Positions 33,298-42,409 are shown, counted from the first letter of the stretch. The stretch: 64,000 nt of DNA from Streptomyces sp. NL15-2K (GCF_030551255.1 NZ_CP130630.1:3577501-3641500), one strand, 5' to 3'. Notes: generated from the letters alone by a model not told the origin. Numbers and translations: made by a program.

Positions 33298-34835
33298 CGG
33301 GCCGCCCCCTGGAGCGCCACCTGAAGGGCCGTCCGCTCCTCCGCCAGCCGCAGCAGCGCCTGTTTGTCGATCTTGCCGCGGTCGGTCTCGGGGAGGAACG
33401 CGACCGGCAGGACCTCGGACGGTACGCAGTAGTACGGAAGGGCGTCCGCCACCGCGCGGCGGGCCGTGTCCGGGTCGATGTCCGCCGGGCAGACGAACGA
33501 CACCAGATGGCGGGCGTCCCGTTTCAGGGTCACCGCTCGCCGGCAGCCGTCGACCGACTCCAGCACCGAGGAGACGGAGTCGAGTTCGACGCGGAAGCCT
33601 CGCACCTTGACCTGGTCGTCGGTGCGGCCGAGGTGTTCGAGCTCGCCGTCGAGGGTCCAGCGGCCCAGGTCGCGGGTGCGGAACATGCGGTGGCCGGGAC
33701 CGAGGAAGGGGTCGGGGGCGTAGCGCTCGGCGTTCAGCTCGTCGTTGCCGAGGTAGCCCGCCGAGACGCAAGTGCCGCCCGCCCACATCTCGCCGACCTC
33801 ACCGATGGGCAGCGGTCGGCGGTCGGCGTCGAGGACGTACACCGTGTTGTTGGGGGTGGGGCGGCCGATGGTGAGCAGGGGGTCGGCCGGGTCGTGGCGG
33901 CGCATGGTGTTGACGATGGTCGTCTCGGTCGGGCCGCAGCAGTTGAAGAAGGCCGACTGCCGGGCCCAGCGGTCGGCCAGCGGGCGCGGGCAGGGCTCCC
34001 CGGCGACGGCGACCGCGCGTACGTGGGGGCAGGCCGTGGGGTCGATGCCGGTCAGCACGGTCGGGGTGGCGATCAGCACGGTGGCCGTACGGGCCGCCGC
34101 CGCGATGTCCTTGCCGCGGATGACGAGGGTGCCGCCGTGGGCGAGGCAGCCGAGGATCTCCCAGGCGGCCATGTCGAACGCGATGTTGAGGAGCTGGGCC
34201 ACGCGGTCGCCGGGGCCGATACCGAGGTCGCCGGGGGCGGTCAGGAGGATGTTGGCGACGTTGCGGTGGGTGACCTTCACGCCGTTGGGCCGGCCGGTGG
34301 TGCCGGAGGTGAACAGGACGTAGCAGCCGTCGTCCGCGTCGATCGCCGGGCGCGGGCCTGGTTCGTACGGCTGCGGCTCGTCGAGCGTGATCAGGCGGTG
34401 GCCGTCCGGCAGCGGTACGCGGTGGGCGTGTTCGGCGACGGTGAGGACCACGCGGGTGCGGGCGGTGCGGACGACGTGGGTGAGCTGGGCCGGGGGTGCG
34501 AGGCCGACGTCCTGGGGGACGTAGGCGGCGCCGGCCTTCAGGATGCCGAGCAGTCCGACGAGCATCGGGATCGAGCGGCGGACGAAGAGGCCGACGTGGT
34601 CGCCGGGCCGTACGCCCTCCCTCGCCAGGCGGGCGGCGAGGGCGTCGGCGTGGCGGTCGAGCTCGCCGTAGGTGATCGTCGCGCCGAGGTGTTCGGCGGC
34701 GAGGGTGTGCGGGGCGGTCGCGGCGTGCCGTTCGACGGCGTGGTGGACGAGGGGGTCCGGGACGGGGACGGTCGGGCCGTGGCCGTACAGCCGGAAAAGG
34801 TACTGGTCACGCTGGGTTAAGTGGCGCAGGGGCAT
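33294..34835 (-). CDS. Stand-alone amino-acid adenylation (NRPS A-domain-like) enzyme
   Basis: 513 residues. Core motifs: A3 LFTSGTTGRPNGVKVTH, A4 NIAFDMAAWEILG with the Asp that grips the amino group of amino acids, A5 NCCGPTETTIVNT, A7 FRTRDLGRWTLDG, A8 GRTDDQVKVRGFRVEL, A10 TDRGKIDKQALL with the catalytic Lys. No carrier (LGGxS) or condensation domain follows. A7 has Arg for the usual Gly in TGD. It would make an aminoacyl-AMP and pass it to an unknown acceptor. The gene is translationally coupled to the membrane oxidoreductase. Its upstream region is shared with divergent nasA. Confidence 0.88.
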   Translation of the reverse strand: MPLRHLTQRDQYLFRLYGHGPTVPVPDPLVHHAVERHAATAPHTLAAEHLGATITYGELDRHADALAARLAREGVRPGDHVGLFVRRSIPMLVGLLGILKAGAAYVPQDVGLAPPAQLTHVVRTARTRVVLTVAEHAHRVPLPDGHRLITLDEPQPYEPGPRPAIDADDGCYVLFTSGTTGRPNGVKVTHRNVANILLTAPGDLGIGPGDRVAQLLNIAFDMAAWEILGCLAHGGTLVIRGKDIAAAARTATVLIATPTVLTGIDPTACPHVRAVAVAGEPCPRPLADRWARQSAFFNCCGPTETTIVNTMRRHDPADPLLTIGRPTPNNTVYVLDADRRPLPIGEVGEMWAGGTCVSAGYLGNDELNAERYAPDPFLGPGHRMFRTRDLGRWTLDGELEHLGRTDDQVKVRGFRVELDSVSSVLESVDGCRRAVTLKRDARHLVSFVCPADIDPDTARRAVADALPYYCVPSEVLPVAFLPETDRGKIDKQALLRLAEERTALQVALQGAAR

Positions 34836-35207
34836 GGTGAGGGGACCTCCTGGCTGGCTGTTTCGAGTGACGGTTTGCCGTGTCCGGAATGACCGGAACG
34901 AGTGGTGGGCATGCCCGGTGTGTCGAATGCCGTGCGGAGTCGTGCAGCGCCTTCGGATCCTTGGGTGCGGCCCGACTGTAGTGCCGGTTTTTCAACACTC
35001 AACTAGGTGAGGTCGGCCAAGTATGGAGCGAAATGAGCCACATGAGCTCTCATTCGCCGCATCGGCAACTTTCGGCCGCACCCGCGGCGACTCAAGGGTG
35101 GGCATCCATGACCTCACGGTGGCCGGGCGGCTGCGGGGAGGTCGCCGTCCCGACCGCGTAACAAGGAGCCGCCCGGCGCGTAACACGGCCGAAGCACGCT
35201 GAGAGGT
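34836..35207. other. 372-bp divergent promoter region between the adenylation operon and nasA
   Basis: No gene. The left end carries the ribosome site of the adenylation gene (GGAGGTCCCC on the minus strand). AATGAG...CTCATT (around 35031-35055) is a 6-bp inverted repeat with 11-base spacer in an AT-richer patch, a possible operator. The right end holds a GlnR-like box immediately before nasA. Confidence 0.5.
35158..35195 (+). promoter_or_regulatory. GlnR-box-like sequence at nasA
   Basis: GTAAC (35158), six bases, CCGCC, six, GTAAC (35180), six, GAAGC. The Streptomyces GlnR box is gTnAc-n6-GaAAc repeated; both GTAAC halves and the spacing fit, the first GaAAc half is poor. It lies only 13 nt before the ATG, so it may act as a roadblock or the true start is further in. 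Confidence 0.55.
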
Positions 35208-37427
35208 ATGCAGAACACCGCCACGCCCACGCACTGCCCGTACTGCGCCCTGCAGTGCGGGATGAACCTGACGCCCGTCCCGGACGGGACGGTCGAAGTG
35301 AGCGAGCGCGCGGACTTCCCGGTGAACCGGGGCGCGCTGTGCGGAAAGGGGCGTACGGCGCCGGCGGTGCTCCGGTCGAGCGTCCGCCTGACCTCCCCGC
35401 TGGTGCGCTCCGAGGGCACGCTCGTGCCCGCATCCTGGGACGAGGCACTGGACCGGATCGCCGAGGGGTTGTCCCGCACGCGCACGGAGCATGGCCCGGA
35501 CGCGTGCGGGGTCTTCGGCGGGGGCGGCCTGACCAATGAGAAGGCGTACACGCTCGGCAAGTTCGCCCGGATCGTGCTCGGCACCTCGCAGATCGACTAC
35601 AACGGACGTTTCTGCATGTCGTCCGCGGCGGCCGCCGGCATCAAGGCCTTCGGGCTCGACCGCGGTCTGCCCTTCCCGCTGGAGGACATCCCGAAGACGG
35701 GCTGCGTGATCCTGGTCGGCTCGAATCTCGCGGAGACGATGCCGCCGTCGCTGCGCTTCTTCACCGAACTGCGGGAGAACGGCGGCACCCTGATCGTCAT
35801 CGACCCGCGCCGCACCAAGACCGCCGAACAGGCCGACCTGCACCTGGCACCCCGGCCGGGGACGGATCTCGCGCTCGCGCTCGGGCTGCTGCACCTGGTC
35901 GTCGCCGAGGGGCGGGTGGACGAGGACTACGTCCGTGAGCGCACGGCCGGCTGGGAGGACGCGCGCGCCGCGGCGATGGCCCACTGGCCCGAGTACGTGG
36001 AGCGGATCACCGGCGTCTCCGTCCCCCAACTCCGCGAGACGGTACGGATGTTCTGCGAGCCGGAGTCCGCGATGGTGCTCACCGCCCGCGGACCCGAGCA
36101 GCAGTCCAAGGGCACCGACACGGTGGGCGCGTGGATCAACCTGTGCCTGGCGACCGGCCGGGCGGGGCGCCCGCTGTCCGGGTACGGCTGTCTGACCGGG
36201 CAGGGCAACGGGCAGGGCGGGCGTGAACACGGCCAGAAGGCCGACCAGTTGCCCGGCTACCGCAAGCTGGACGACCCGGCGGCGCGGCGGCATGTGGCCG
36301 AGGTGTGGGGCGTGGACCCCGACTCGCTGCCGGGGCCCGGGCGCAGTGCGTACGAGCTGCTGGACGCGTTGGGCGGGGACATCAAGTCGCTGCTGCTGAT
36401 GGCGTCGAACCCGGTGGTGTCGGCGCCGCGCGCCGCGCACATCGAGGAACGGCTGCGGTCACTGGATTTCCTGGCCGTGTGTGACGTCGTGCTGTCGGAG
36501 ACCGCGGCCCTCGCGGACGTGGTCCTGCCGGTCACGCAGTGGGCGGAGGAGACGGGCACCACGACCAACCTGGAGGGCCGGGTGCTGCTGCGGCGGCAGG
36601 CGATCACCCCGCCGGAGGGCGTCCGCAGCGACCTGGAGGTCATGCACGAGCTGGCCGCCCGGCTGGGCGTGGAGAAGGGCTTCCCGACCGACCCCGAGGA
36701 GGTCTTCGAGGAGCTGCGCCGGGCGAGCGCGGGCGGGCCGGCCGACTACTCCGGCATCACCTATCGCAGGCTGGTGGAGGAGAACGGCGTGTTCTGGCCG
36801 TGCCCGGCGGCCACAGGGGACACGGCGGACACGGCGGACACGGCGGACACGGGAGTCGGTGAGGACACGGCGGACGGTGAGGACGCGGCCCTCGACGCGG
36901 CTCTCGATCTCCAGCCGGACGACCCGGCGCGGGACGACACCGCCGACACCGCCGACGACGTCCACCCCGGCACCCGCCGCCTCTTCCTCGACCGTTTCGC
37001 CACGCCGGACGGCCGGGCCCGCTTCGTCCCCGTCTCGCACCGGGCGATCGCAGAGGAGCCCGACGCCGAGTACCCGGTGCTGCTGACGACCGGCCGGGTG
37101 GTGGCGCAGTACCAGTCCGGCGCCCAGACCCGGCGCGTCGACGAGCTGAACGCCGCCGCCCCCGGCCCGTTCGTCGAGCTGCACCCGCGGCTCGCGGAGC
37201 GGTTGGGCGCGGCCGAGGGCGACTCGGTGGCCGTCGTCTCCCGGCGGGGCCGGGCCGTGGCACCGGCCCGCATCACCACCACGATCCGCCCGGACACCGT
37301 CTTCATGCCCTTCCACTGGCCGGGCGAGGGCCGCGCCAACTCCCTGACCAACCCCGCGCTTGACCCGACCTCGCGGATGCCGGAGTTCAAGGCGTGCGCG
37401 GTGCGGTTGGAGGCGGTGGAGTCGTAA
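35208..37427 (+). CDS. nasA: Assimilatory nitrate reductase, molybdopterin/4Fe-4S catalytic subunit
   Basis: 739 residues, MQNTATPTHCPYCALQCGMN. The 4Fe-4S cluster uses CPYCALQC and CGKG; the molybdopterin sites follow in DYNGRFCMSSAAAAGIKAFG (Cys140-type Mo ligand), GCLTGQGNGQGGREHGQKAD and LLTTGRVVAQYQSGAQTRRV. No twin-arginine signal, as expected for a cytoplasmic assimilatory enzyme. An acidic low-complexity insert (DTADTADTADTGVGED to DDTADTADD, about residues 538-585) is built on a 9-base repeat. It makes nitrite for the NirBD encoded at 47-50 kb. A GlnR-like box lies upstream and a perfect terminator follows. Confidence 0.95.
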   Translation: MQNTATPTHCPYCALQCGMNLTPVPDGTVEVSERADFPVNRGALCGKGRTAPAVLRSSVRLTSPLVRSEGTLVPASWDEALDRIAEGLSRTRTEHGPDACGVFGGGGLTNEKAYTLGKFARIVLGTSQIDYNGRFCMSSAAAAGIKAFGLDRGLPFPLEDIPKTGCVILVGSNLAETMPPSLRFFTELRENGGTLIVIDPRRTKTAEQADLHLAPRPGTDLALALGLLHLVVAEGRVDEDYVRERTAGWEDARAAAMAHWPEYVERITGVSVPQLRETVRMFCEPESAMVLTARGPEQQSKGTDTVGAWINLCLATGRAGRPLSGYGCLTGQGNGQGGREHGQKADQLPGYRKLDDPAARRHVAEVWGVDPDSLPGPGRSAYELLDALGGDIKSLLLMASNPVVSAPRAAHIEERLRSLDFLAVCDVVLSETAALADVVLPVTQWAEETGTTTNLEGRVLLRRQAITPPEGVRSDLEVMHELAARLGVEKGFPTDPEEVFEELRRASAGGPADYSGITYRRLVEENGVFWPCPAATGDTADTADTADTGVGEDTADGEDAALDAALDLQPDDPARDDTADTADDVHPGTRRLFLDRFATPDGRARFVPVSHRAIAEEPDAEYPVLLTTGRVVAQYQSGAQTRRVDELNAAAPGPFVELHPRLAERLGAAEGDSVAVVSRRGRAVAPARITTTIRPDTVFMPFHWPGEGRANSLTNPALDPTSRMPEFKACAVRLEAVES

Positions 37428-37429
37428 GT

Positions 37430-37460
37430 CCGTGCCGGCACCCTGAGGGTGCCGGCACGG
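37430..37460. terminator. Perfect hairpin terminator between nasA and a convergent gene
   Basis: CCGTGCCGGCACCC (37430-37443), loop TGA, complement 37447-37460: 14 bp without mismatch, directly after the nasA stop and before the end of the GGCT gene. Confidence 0.9.
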
Positions 37461-37461
37461 C

Positions 37462-37896
37462 TCATCCCGCCGACCAGTCCCCGCTCTCGATCAGCTCGCC
37501 CCGATCGCGCAGCCGGGCGGCGACGGAGGGCGCGGCGACGTACACCCAGGCGCGTACGGCGGTGCCGTCGGCGTCCCTGATGACCTCGCGCTCGACCCGT
37601 TCGTAGAGGTTGCGGGGGTCTCCCGGCACGTACTCCTCCAGCCGGTCCAGCGCGGCCAGCAACTCCCCGTACGCCTCCGGCAGCGCGGTGACGATCTCCC
37701 CGCGCACCACTCCCCCGCGTGCCTCCACGACGTACGGATAGCCGGGGCCGTCGTACAGCACCGCGTCGATGAGCCGCGCCGGTTCCTCGGCCCGCGTGCG
37801 GCCGCGCAGGAAGAGGTCGTGGTTGACCTCGCCGGTGCGGAGGGTGCCGTAGACGAAGAAGGGCAGTCGCGTCGCTCTCACAGAAACGATTCTCAC
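37462..37896 (-). CDS. Gamma-glutamylcyclotransferase-like protein (GGCT fold)
   Basis: 144 residues from a GTG, with GAAGGAG about 10 nt upstream. The signature YGTLR (LPFFVYGTLRTGEVNHDLFL), the catalytic Glu in ALDRLEEYVPGD and the strand VIRDADGTAVRAWVYVA are the marks of the GGCT/AIG2 family, which cyclise gamma-glutamyl amines or peptides to 5-oxoproline. The true substrate is not evident. It appears monocistronic, divergent from the M4 protease gene. Confidence 0.88.
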   Translation of the reverse strand: MRIVSVRATRLPFFVYGTLRTGEVNHDLFLRGRTRAEEPARLIDAVLYDGPGYPYVVEARGGVVRGEIVTALPEAYGELLAALDRLEEYVPGDPRNLYERVEREVIRDADGTAVRAWVYVAAPSVAARLRDRGELIESGDWSAG

Positions 37897-37987
37897 CTCT
37901 CACACTCCTTCGCATTCCCGCCATGGACATGGCAGGTAAAGGGCCCCTTAACTCTTGGTCAAGATCAGGCCCTTCCCGAGGAGACCG

Positions 37988-39637
37988 ATGAGCCGCATAC
38001 GGCCGCACGCCCGAGGTTCCCGCCGTCTCGCCGCCGCCGGAGCGGCCGCCACCACCGCCACCCTGCTGGCCGCCGCACTCTCCCCCGCCGCCGGAGCGGC
38101 CGACCGGCCGACCCGGGCCACCGCGATCGAGAACGCGGCGTCGGTACTCGCGGACCGGGCCGCGTCCCTGGGCCTCACCGCCGGACAGGACACGACCGTC
38201 CGGGACGTGGTCGTGGATCCGGACGGCACGCAGCACGTCCGCTACGACCGCACCTACCGCCAACTCCCCGTCCTGGGCGGCGACTTCGTGGTCCACCTCG
38301 CTCCCGACGGCTCGTACCGCAGCACGTCCCGGGCGACGCGGAGCGCGATATCCCTGTCGAGCGTGACCCCCGCCCTGTCCCTCGGGCTGGCCTCCGACCT
38401 CGCGGTGAACGCGCTGCGCGCCGCACACCTCGGCGAGACGCTGAGGAAGGTGACGGCCAAGCCCCGCCTGGTCGTCGACGCCCTGCACGGCGCCCCGAAG
38501 CTGGCGTGGCGGACCGACGCCGTGGCGCAGGACTCCCTCGGCAACCCGGTCGCGCGGACGACGCTGACCGACGCCCGCACGGGCGCCCGGATCGACGCCT
38601 GGGACAGCGTCGAGTCCGCGTCGGGCGACGGCGAGTCGCTGTACAGCGGCAAGGTCCCCCTGAACACGACGCTGTCGGGATCGACGTACCAGCTCAAGGA
38701 CGCGACGCGCGGAAACACGTACACCGGCGACGCGACGAACCAGACCGACCTGTGCGTCCTGACGATCTGTCTGAGCCGGGCCCCCTCCACCGTCTTCACG
38801 GACGCGGACAACCACTGGGGCACGGGTACGACGTCCGACCGGGCGACGGCGGCGGTGGACGCCCAGTACGGCACGGACGCGACCTGGGACTACTACAAGA
38901 ACGTCCACGGCCGCAACGGCATCGCGGGCGACGGCAAGGGCTCCTACAGCCGCGTGCACTACGGCACCCGGTACAACAACGCCTTCTGGGACGACACCTG
39001 CTTCTGCATGACGTACGGCGACGGTGACGGGACTCAGCTCGGCCCCCTGGTGTCCCTGGACATCGCCGGCCACGAGATGTCCCACGGCGTGACGTCGAAG
39101 ACGGCGGCGCTGACGTACTCGGGCGAGCCGGGAGGGCTGAACGAGGCCACGTCGGACATCTTCGGCACACTGGTGGAGTTCCACGCGGGTAATTCCTCCG
39201 ACGCCGGCGACTACCTGATCGGCGAGAAGGTCGTCCGCTCCGGCTTCGGCCGCGAGGCCCTGCGCTACATGGACAAGCCGTCGAAGGACGGCGTGTCGGT
39301 GGACTGCTGGAGTCCGACGGTGAAGAACCTCGACGTGCACTACTCGTCGGGGGTCGGGAACCACTTCGCGTACTTGCTGGCAGAGGGCAGCGGCACGAAG
39401 ACGGTGAACGGCGTGAGCTACAACTCGCCGACGTGCGACGGGTCTTCGGTCGCGGGTATCGGGCGGGCCGCGCTGGGCAAGATCTGGTACCGGGCGCTGA
39501 CCGTCTACATGACGTCGTCGACGGACTACGCGGGGGCACGCACGGCGACGCTGAACGCGGCGCGGGATCTGTACGGGGCGGGGAGCGCGGAGCACGGGGC
39601 CGTGGCGGGGGCTTGGAAGGCCGTGGGCGTGGGGTGA
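37988..39637 (+). CDS. Secreted M4-family (thermolysin-like) metalloprotease
   Basis: 549 residues from the ATG at 37988 with GAGGAGA upstream. Signal peptide (MSRIRPHARGSRRLAAAGAA ... PAAGA) carries RR but without a Tat FLK pattern. The propeptide (FTP domain, about 45-200) reads YDRTYRQLPVLGGDFVVHLA. The catalytic domain has HEMSHGVTSK (zinc His pair and Glu), GGLNEATSDIFGTLV with the third ligand, and HYSSGVGNHFAYLLAEG with the active-site His region. The enzyme digests external protein. Single gene. Confidence 0.95.
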   Translation: MSRIRPHARGSRRLAAAGAAATTATLLAAALSPAAGAADRPTRATAIENAASVLADRAASLGLTAGQDTTVRDVVVDPDGTQHVRYDRTYRQLPVLGGDFVVHLAPDGSYRSTSRATRSAISLSSVTPALSLGLASDLAVNALRAAHLGETLRKVTAKPRLVVDALHGAPKLAWRTDAVAQDSLGNPVARTTLTDARTGARIDAWDSVESASGDGESLYSGKVPLNTTLSGSTYQLKDATRGNTYTGDATNQTDLCVLTICLSRAPSTVFTDADNHWGTGTTSDRATAAVDAQYGTDATWDYYKNVHGRNGIAGDGKGSYSRVHYGTRYNNAFWDDTCFCMTYGDGDGTQLGPLVSLDIAGHEMSHGVTSKTAALTYSGEPGGLNEATSDIFGTLVEFHAGNSSDAGDYLIGEKVVRSGFGREALRYMDKPSKDGVSVDCWSPTVKNLDVHYSSGVGNHFAYLLAEGSGTKTVNGVSYNSPTCDGSSVAGIGRAALGKIWYRALTVYMTSSTDYAGARTATLNAARDLYGAGSAEHGAVAGAWKAVGVG

Positions 39638-39676
39638 TCCGGCGCCGGGGCACACGCTCCGACGGTCCGCCGGCTG

Positions 39677-40447
39677 TCAGCCGCCGACCGGTGCCGGAGC
39701 CGTGCGGATCACCGTCACGCCCGCCTCGTTCAGGGCCGTACAGGTCGCTTCGTCCGCCGATGCGTCGGTCACGAGCACGTCCAGTTCCTCGGGGTCGCAG
39801 ATCTTCACCATGCCGGTCCCGGGGAACTTGCTCTTGTCCGCGAGGAGCACCACCTTGTCGCCGGCGGCGATCATGGCCCGTCTGGCGGGCACCTCGACGA
39901 CTGTGGTGTCCATGACCTGACCGCCGCGGCGGACGCCGCAGGCGCCCAGGAAGATCCAGTCGGCGTGCAGTTGGCGCAGGGCGTCCTGGGTCATGAAGCC
40001 GTCCGTCATGCGTGACGCGCGGATGACCATGCCGCCGAGCAGTACCAGATCGATGTCTTCGTCCTCGCCGAGTTCCTCGTACACCGCGAGGTTGTTGGTG
40101 ATCACGGTGAGGCGCCGCCCGTGCAGATGGCGTGCGAGCTGGTGGACGGTCGTACCGCTGTCGAGGATGACCGACTGACCGTCCTCGATCATCGTGGCCG
40201 CCTGGGCGGCTATCGCGTCCTTCTCGGCCACCTGAGCCCCGGCGGCCTCGCTGAAGGGTGCGGGATCATCCTCGATGACCGCGCCGCCGTGGACCCTTGT
40301 GAGGAGCCCTTCCTCTTCCATTCTGAGGAGGTCACGGCGGATGGTGGCCGCGCTGACATCCAGCTGCTCGGAGAGGTCGGCCACGGTGGCGGTGCCGCCG
40401 GAACGCAGGGCCCGCAGGATGAGTTGGTGTCGTCGTTCAGCCAGCAC
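39677..40447 (-). CDS. DeoR/GlpR-family transcriptional regulator
   Basis: 256 residues, MLAERRHQLILRALRSGGTA. The DeoR helix-turn-helix is VADLSEQLDVSAATIRRDLL followed by EEEGLLTRVHGGAV. The sugar-phosphate sensor reads ILDSGTTVHQLARHL, LTVITNNLAVYEEL, VLLGGMVIRASRMTDG, FLGACGVRRGGQVMDTTVVE and VVLLADKSKFPG. These repressors respond to phosphorylated sugars and usually act on neighbours; here the neighbours are not carbohydrate genes, so the target is unknown. Confidence 0.92.
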   Translation of the reverse strand: MLAERRHQLILRALRSGGTATVADLSEQLDVSAATIRRDLLRMEEEGLLTRVHGGAVIEDDPAPFSEAAGAQVAEKDAIAAQAATMIEDGQSVILDSGTTVHQLARHLHGRRLTVITNNLAVYEELGEDEDIDLVLLGGMVIRASRMTDGFMTQDALRQLHADWIFLGACGVRRGGQVMDTTVVEVPARRAMIAAGDKVVLLADKSKFPGTGMVKICDPEELDVLVTDASADEATCTALNEAGVTVIRTAPAPVGG

Positions 40448-40541
40448 GCAGCGGAACCCTACACCTCACCGGAAAAGCCGTCGCGGCGACGCCCGCCCGC
40501 CGGATACGCTCCGCTGCCCCGTCCAACTCCCAAGGAGCCGC

Positions 40542-41453
40542 ATGCCGTCCGCCGCCAAGATGCACGCCGACGAGCTCGACATCGACGCGGCGCTGGTCGG
40601 GCGGCTTGTCGCGGAGCAGTTCCCGGAGTGGGCCGAGCTGCCGATCCGGCACGTCGCGTCCGCCGGGACCGACAACGCCATGTACCGGCTGGGCGAGGAC
40701 ATGGTCGTACGGCTGCCGCGGCTGCCCGGTGGGGCGCGGCAGATCGATGAGGAGCATCGGTGGCTGCCCCTGCTCGCCCCGCAGCTGCCCCTCGCCGTAC
40801 CGGTGCCGCTCGCGAAGGGTGAGCCGGGGCATGGGTACGGGCTGAGGTGGGGCGTGTATCGCTGGCTGGACGGTGACAATGCCTACGACGCGCCGATCGT
40901 CGAACTCGCGGATGCCGCCCTCCGGTTGGGCCGGTTCGTCGCGGCGCTGCGGCGGGTCGACGCCACGGGTGGGAGGCCGTCCTTCCGGGGTGGGCCGGTC
41001 GGCGGCGGCGGTCGCGATGAGTACGTCCGTACAGCGATCCGTGACCTGGGTGCCGACGGCATCTTGGACGCCACCCTCGCGACGACGGCCTGGGAGGACA
41101 TCCTCCGGCTCCCCCAGTGGGACAGCGAGCCCGTCTGGCTCCACGCCGATCTGCTGCCCGGGAACCTGCTGACCGAGAACGGCCGCCTCACCGCCGTCAT
41201 CGACTTCGGCGGTCCCGGCGTCGGGGATCCGGCGGCGGACGTGATGCCCGCGTGGACCCTCTTCGACGCCGAGACCCGCCCCCTGTTCCGCGAGGCCGTG
41301 GACATCGACGACATGACGTGGGCCAGGGGCCGGGGCTGGGCCCTGTGCTTCGGCCTCATGGCGGACCACTACTACCGCGACGGCAAGAACCCGGCGCTGG
41401 CCGCGGTGGGCCGCCGCACGGCGAGCCGAGCGCTGGCCGAGCACGCGGCCTGA
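40542..41453 (+). CDS. Aminoglycoside phosphotransferase-family kinase
   Basis: 303 residues, start MPSAAKMHADELDIDAALVG with AAGGAG 5 nt upstream. The kinase-like fold shows AGTDNAMYRLGEDMVVRLPR (nucleotide Lys/Arg strand), VWLHADLLPGNLLTENGRLT (catalytic Asp and Asn; HxDxxxxN) and AVIDFGGPGVGDPAAD (metal Asp). It belongs to the broad APH/choline kinase group. Whether it inactivates an antibiotic or phosphorylates a metabolite cannot be told. A conserved hairpin repeat begins 20 nt after its stop. Confidence 0.88.
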   Translation: MPSAAKMHADELDIDAALVGRLVAEQFPEWAELPIRHVASAGTDNAMYRLGEDMVVRLPRLPGGARQIDEEHRWLPLLAPQLPLAVPVPLAKGEPGHGYGLRWGVYRWLDGDNAYDAPIVELADAALRLGRFVAALRRVDATGGRPSFRGGPVGGGGRDEYVRTAIRDLGADGILDATLATTAWEDILRLPQWDSEPVWLHADLLPGNLLTENGRLTAVIDFGGPGVGDPAADVMPAWTLFDAETRPLFREAVDIDDMTWARGRGWALCFGLMADHYYRDGKNPALAAVGRRTASRALAEHAA

Positions 41454-41472
41454 CCGGCGTACACGATCGGTG

Positions 41473-41548
41473 ATTGGCAGATCTGTTCCACCGGCAGGGC
41501 CACGTGACCTGCGGTTTTCCCTGGCGGTAGTGGAACAGATCTGCCAAT
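41473..41548. repeat. Hairpin repeat element, copy 1 (in the 355-bp gap after the APH gene)
   Basis: ATTGGCAGATCTGTTCCAC (41473-41491) and its exact complement (41530-41548) enclose 38 bases containing GACCTGCGGTTTT. The same element, with equal length and about 85% identity, lies at 60175-60256. Inside the loop CCGGCAGG can pair with CCTGCGG and is followed by TTTT, as in a terminator. The rest of the gap (41549-41808) has two GTTCAC strings near 41600 and 41703 and no gene. Confidence 0.85.
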
Positions 41549-41808
41549 TGCCGAATGCGACCATTTGGGCAGGGGGCGGGCAGTCACCCGTTCACAGTCG
41601 TGGGGCGCATTCTTTGAGGGCTTTTCTTTGTGCGGCCGACTTGCGGCGGTGACCTGCTGAAATGTCGGGCAGAGGTCTTCGGGCGGCCTTCGCCTGACAC
41701 CCGTTCACCTCAATTCTGACGCTCCCTCAGGAAGCGGTCTCGGCCCGCTGCCACTTACCTCGGAAGGGCAGCCCACGGCAGAAGACCGAAGAGCTCGAAG
41801 GAGCACCG

Positions 41809-42324
41809 ATGCGACGTACCGCCCGCCTGCTCACCGGTACCGCTTTCGCCGTCGCCGCCGCGGGCCTCGGCGCCGCGCCCGCGTACGGCGCCGGCGACCT
41901 GGACGTCTCCCCCTCCACGGTCGTGCCGGGCGAACTGGTCACCGTGAACACGGCCGCCTGCGGGGACGGCGGTGCGGCGACGGGCGACGCCGCCGCGGTG
42001 GGCGCCGGGCCCTTCACGCTGGCCCCCAGTGCGCACGAGGGCCAGGCGATCGGGCAGTTCCGGGTGCCGCCGAGCGCGCAGCCGGGGACGTACGAGATCG
42101 TCGCGATCTGCGCGGAGGACGGCCGGCAGGTCACGGGTGACCTGGTCGTCACGCTGACGTCCGGGCACGGGCAGGTGCATCCCCGAGGAAGTGTGAAGAC
42201 GGGGGTCGGCGGCGCACTGGGCCGCGATCCCGTGCAGACCGCGGCCGGCGTGGCGGCTCTCGCCGTCGCCGCCGCGGGCGGTACCTGGCTCCTGCATCGC
42301 CGGGCGAGAGGCGACGGGATCTGA
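41809..42324 (+). CDS. Secreted, C-terminally membrane-anchored protein next to a sortase
   Basis: 171 residues. Signal peptide MRRTARLLTGTAFAVAAAGL ... PAYGA; then a beta-rich domain of about 90 residues (DLDVSPSTVVPGELVTVNTA, GQFRVPPSAQPGTYEIVAIC) with two Cys likely bridged. The end has a hydrophobic helix (AAGVAALAVAAAGGTWLL) and a basic tail HRRARG. No LPXTG or LAXTG motif precedes the helix; VKTGVGG is the nearest candidate. The gene pairs with a class F sortase, so it could be a substrate or partner. Confidence 0.75.
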   Translation: MRRTARLLTGTAFAVAAAGLGAAPAYGAGDLDVSPSTVVPGELVTVNTAACGDGGAATGDAAAVGAGPFTLAPSAHEGQAIGQFRVPPSAQPGTYEIVAICAEDGRQVTGDLVVTLTSGHGQVHPRGSVKTGVGGALGRDPVQTAAGVAALAVAAAGGTWLLHRRARGDGI

Positions 42325-42362
42325 CGGACACCCTCCGCTGTCCGTCCGCCGGTACCGCACGT

Positions 42363-42409
42363 CCCTCCCCCTCCGGGTCCGACGCCCCTCGCGGCCCGGA
42401 GGGGGAGGG
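42363..42409 (+). terminator. Strong intra-operon hairpin before the sortase gene
   Basis: CCCTCCCCCTCCGGG (42363-42377) pairs perfectly with 42395-42409 across a 17-base loop. No T-run. It sits between the secreted protein and the sortase and may lower expression of the second gene. Confidence 0.7.

Noticed and set aside
36761..39655. Minus-strand open frame of 964 codons across nasA, GGCT and the M4 protease
   Set aside because: Shadow of the genes on both strands; composition is Arg/Pro/Gly-rich without motifs, and it crosses a perfect terminator.
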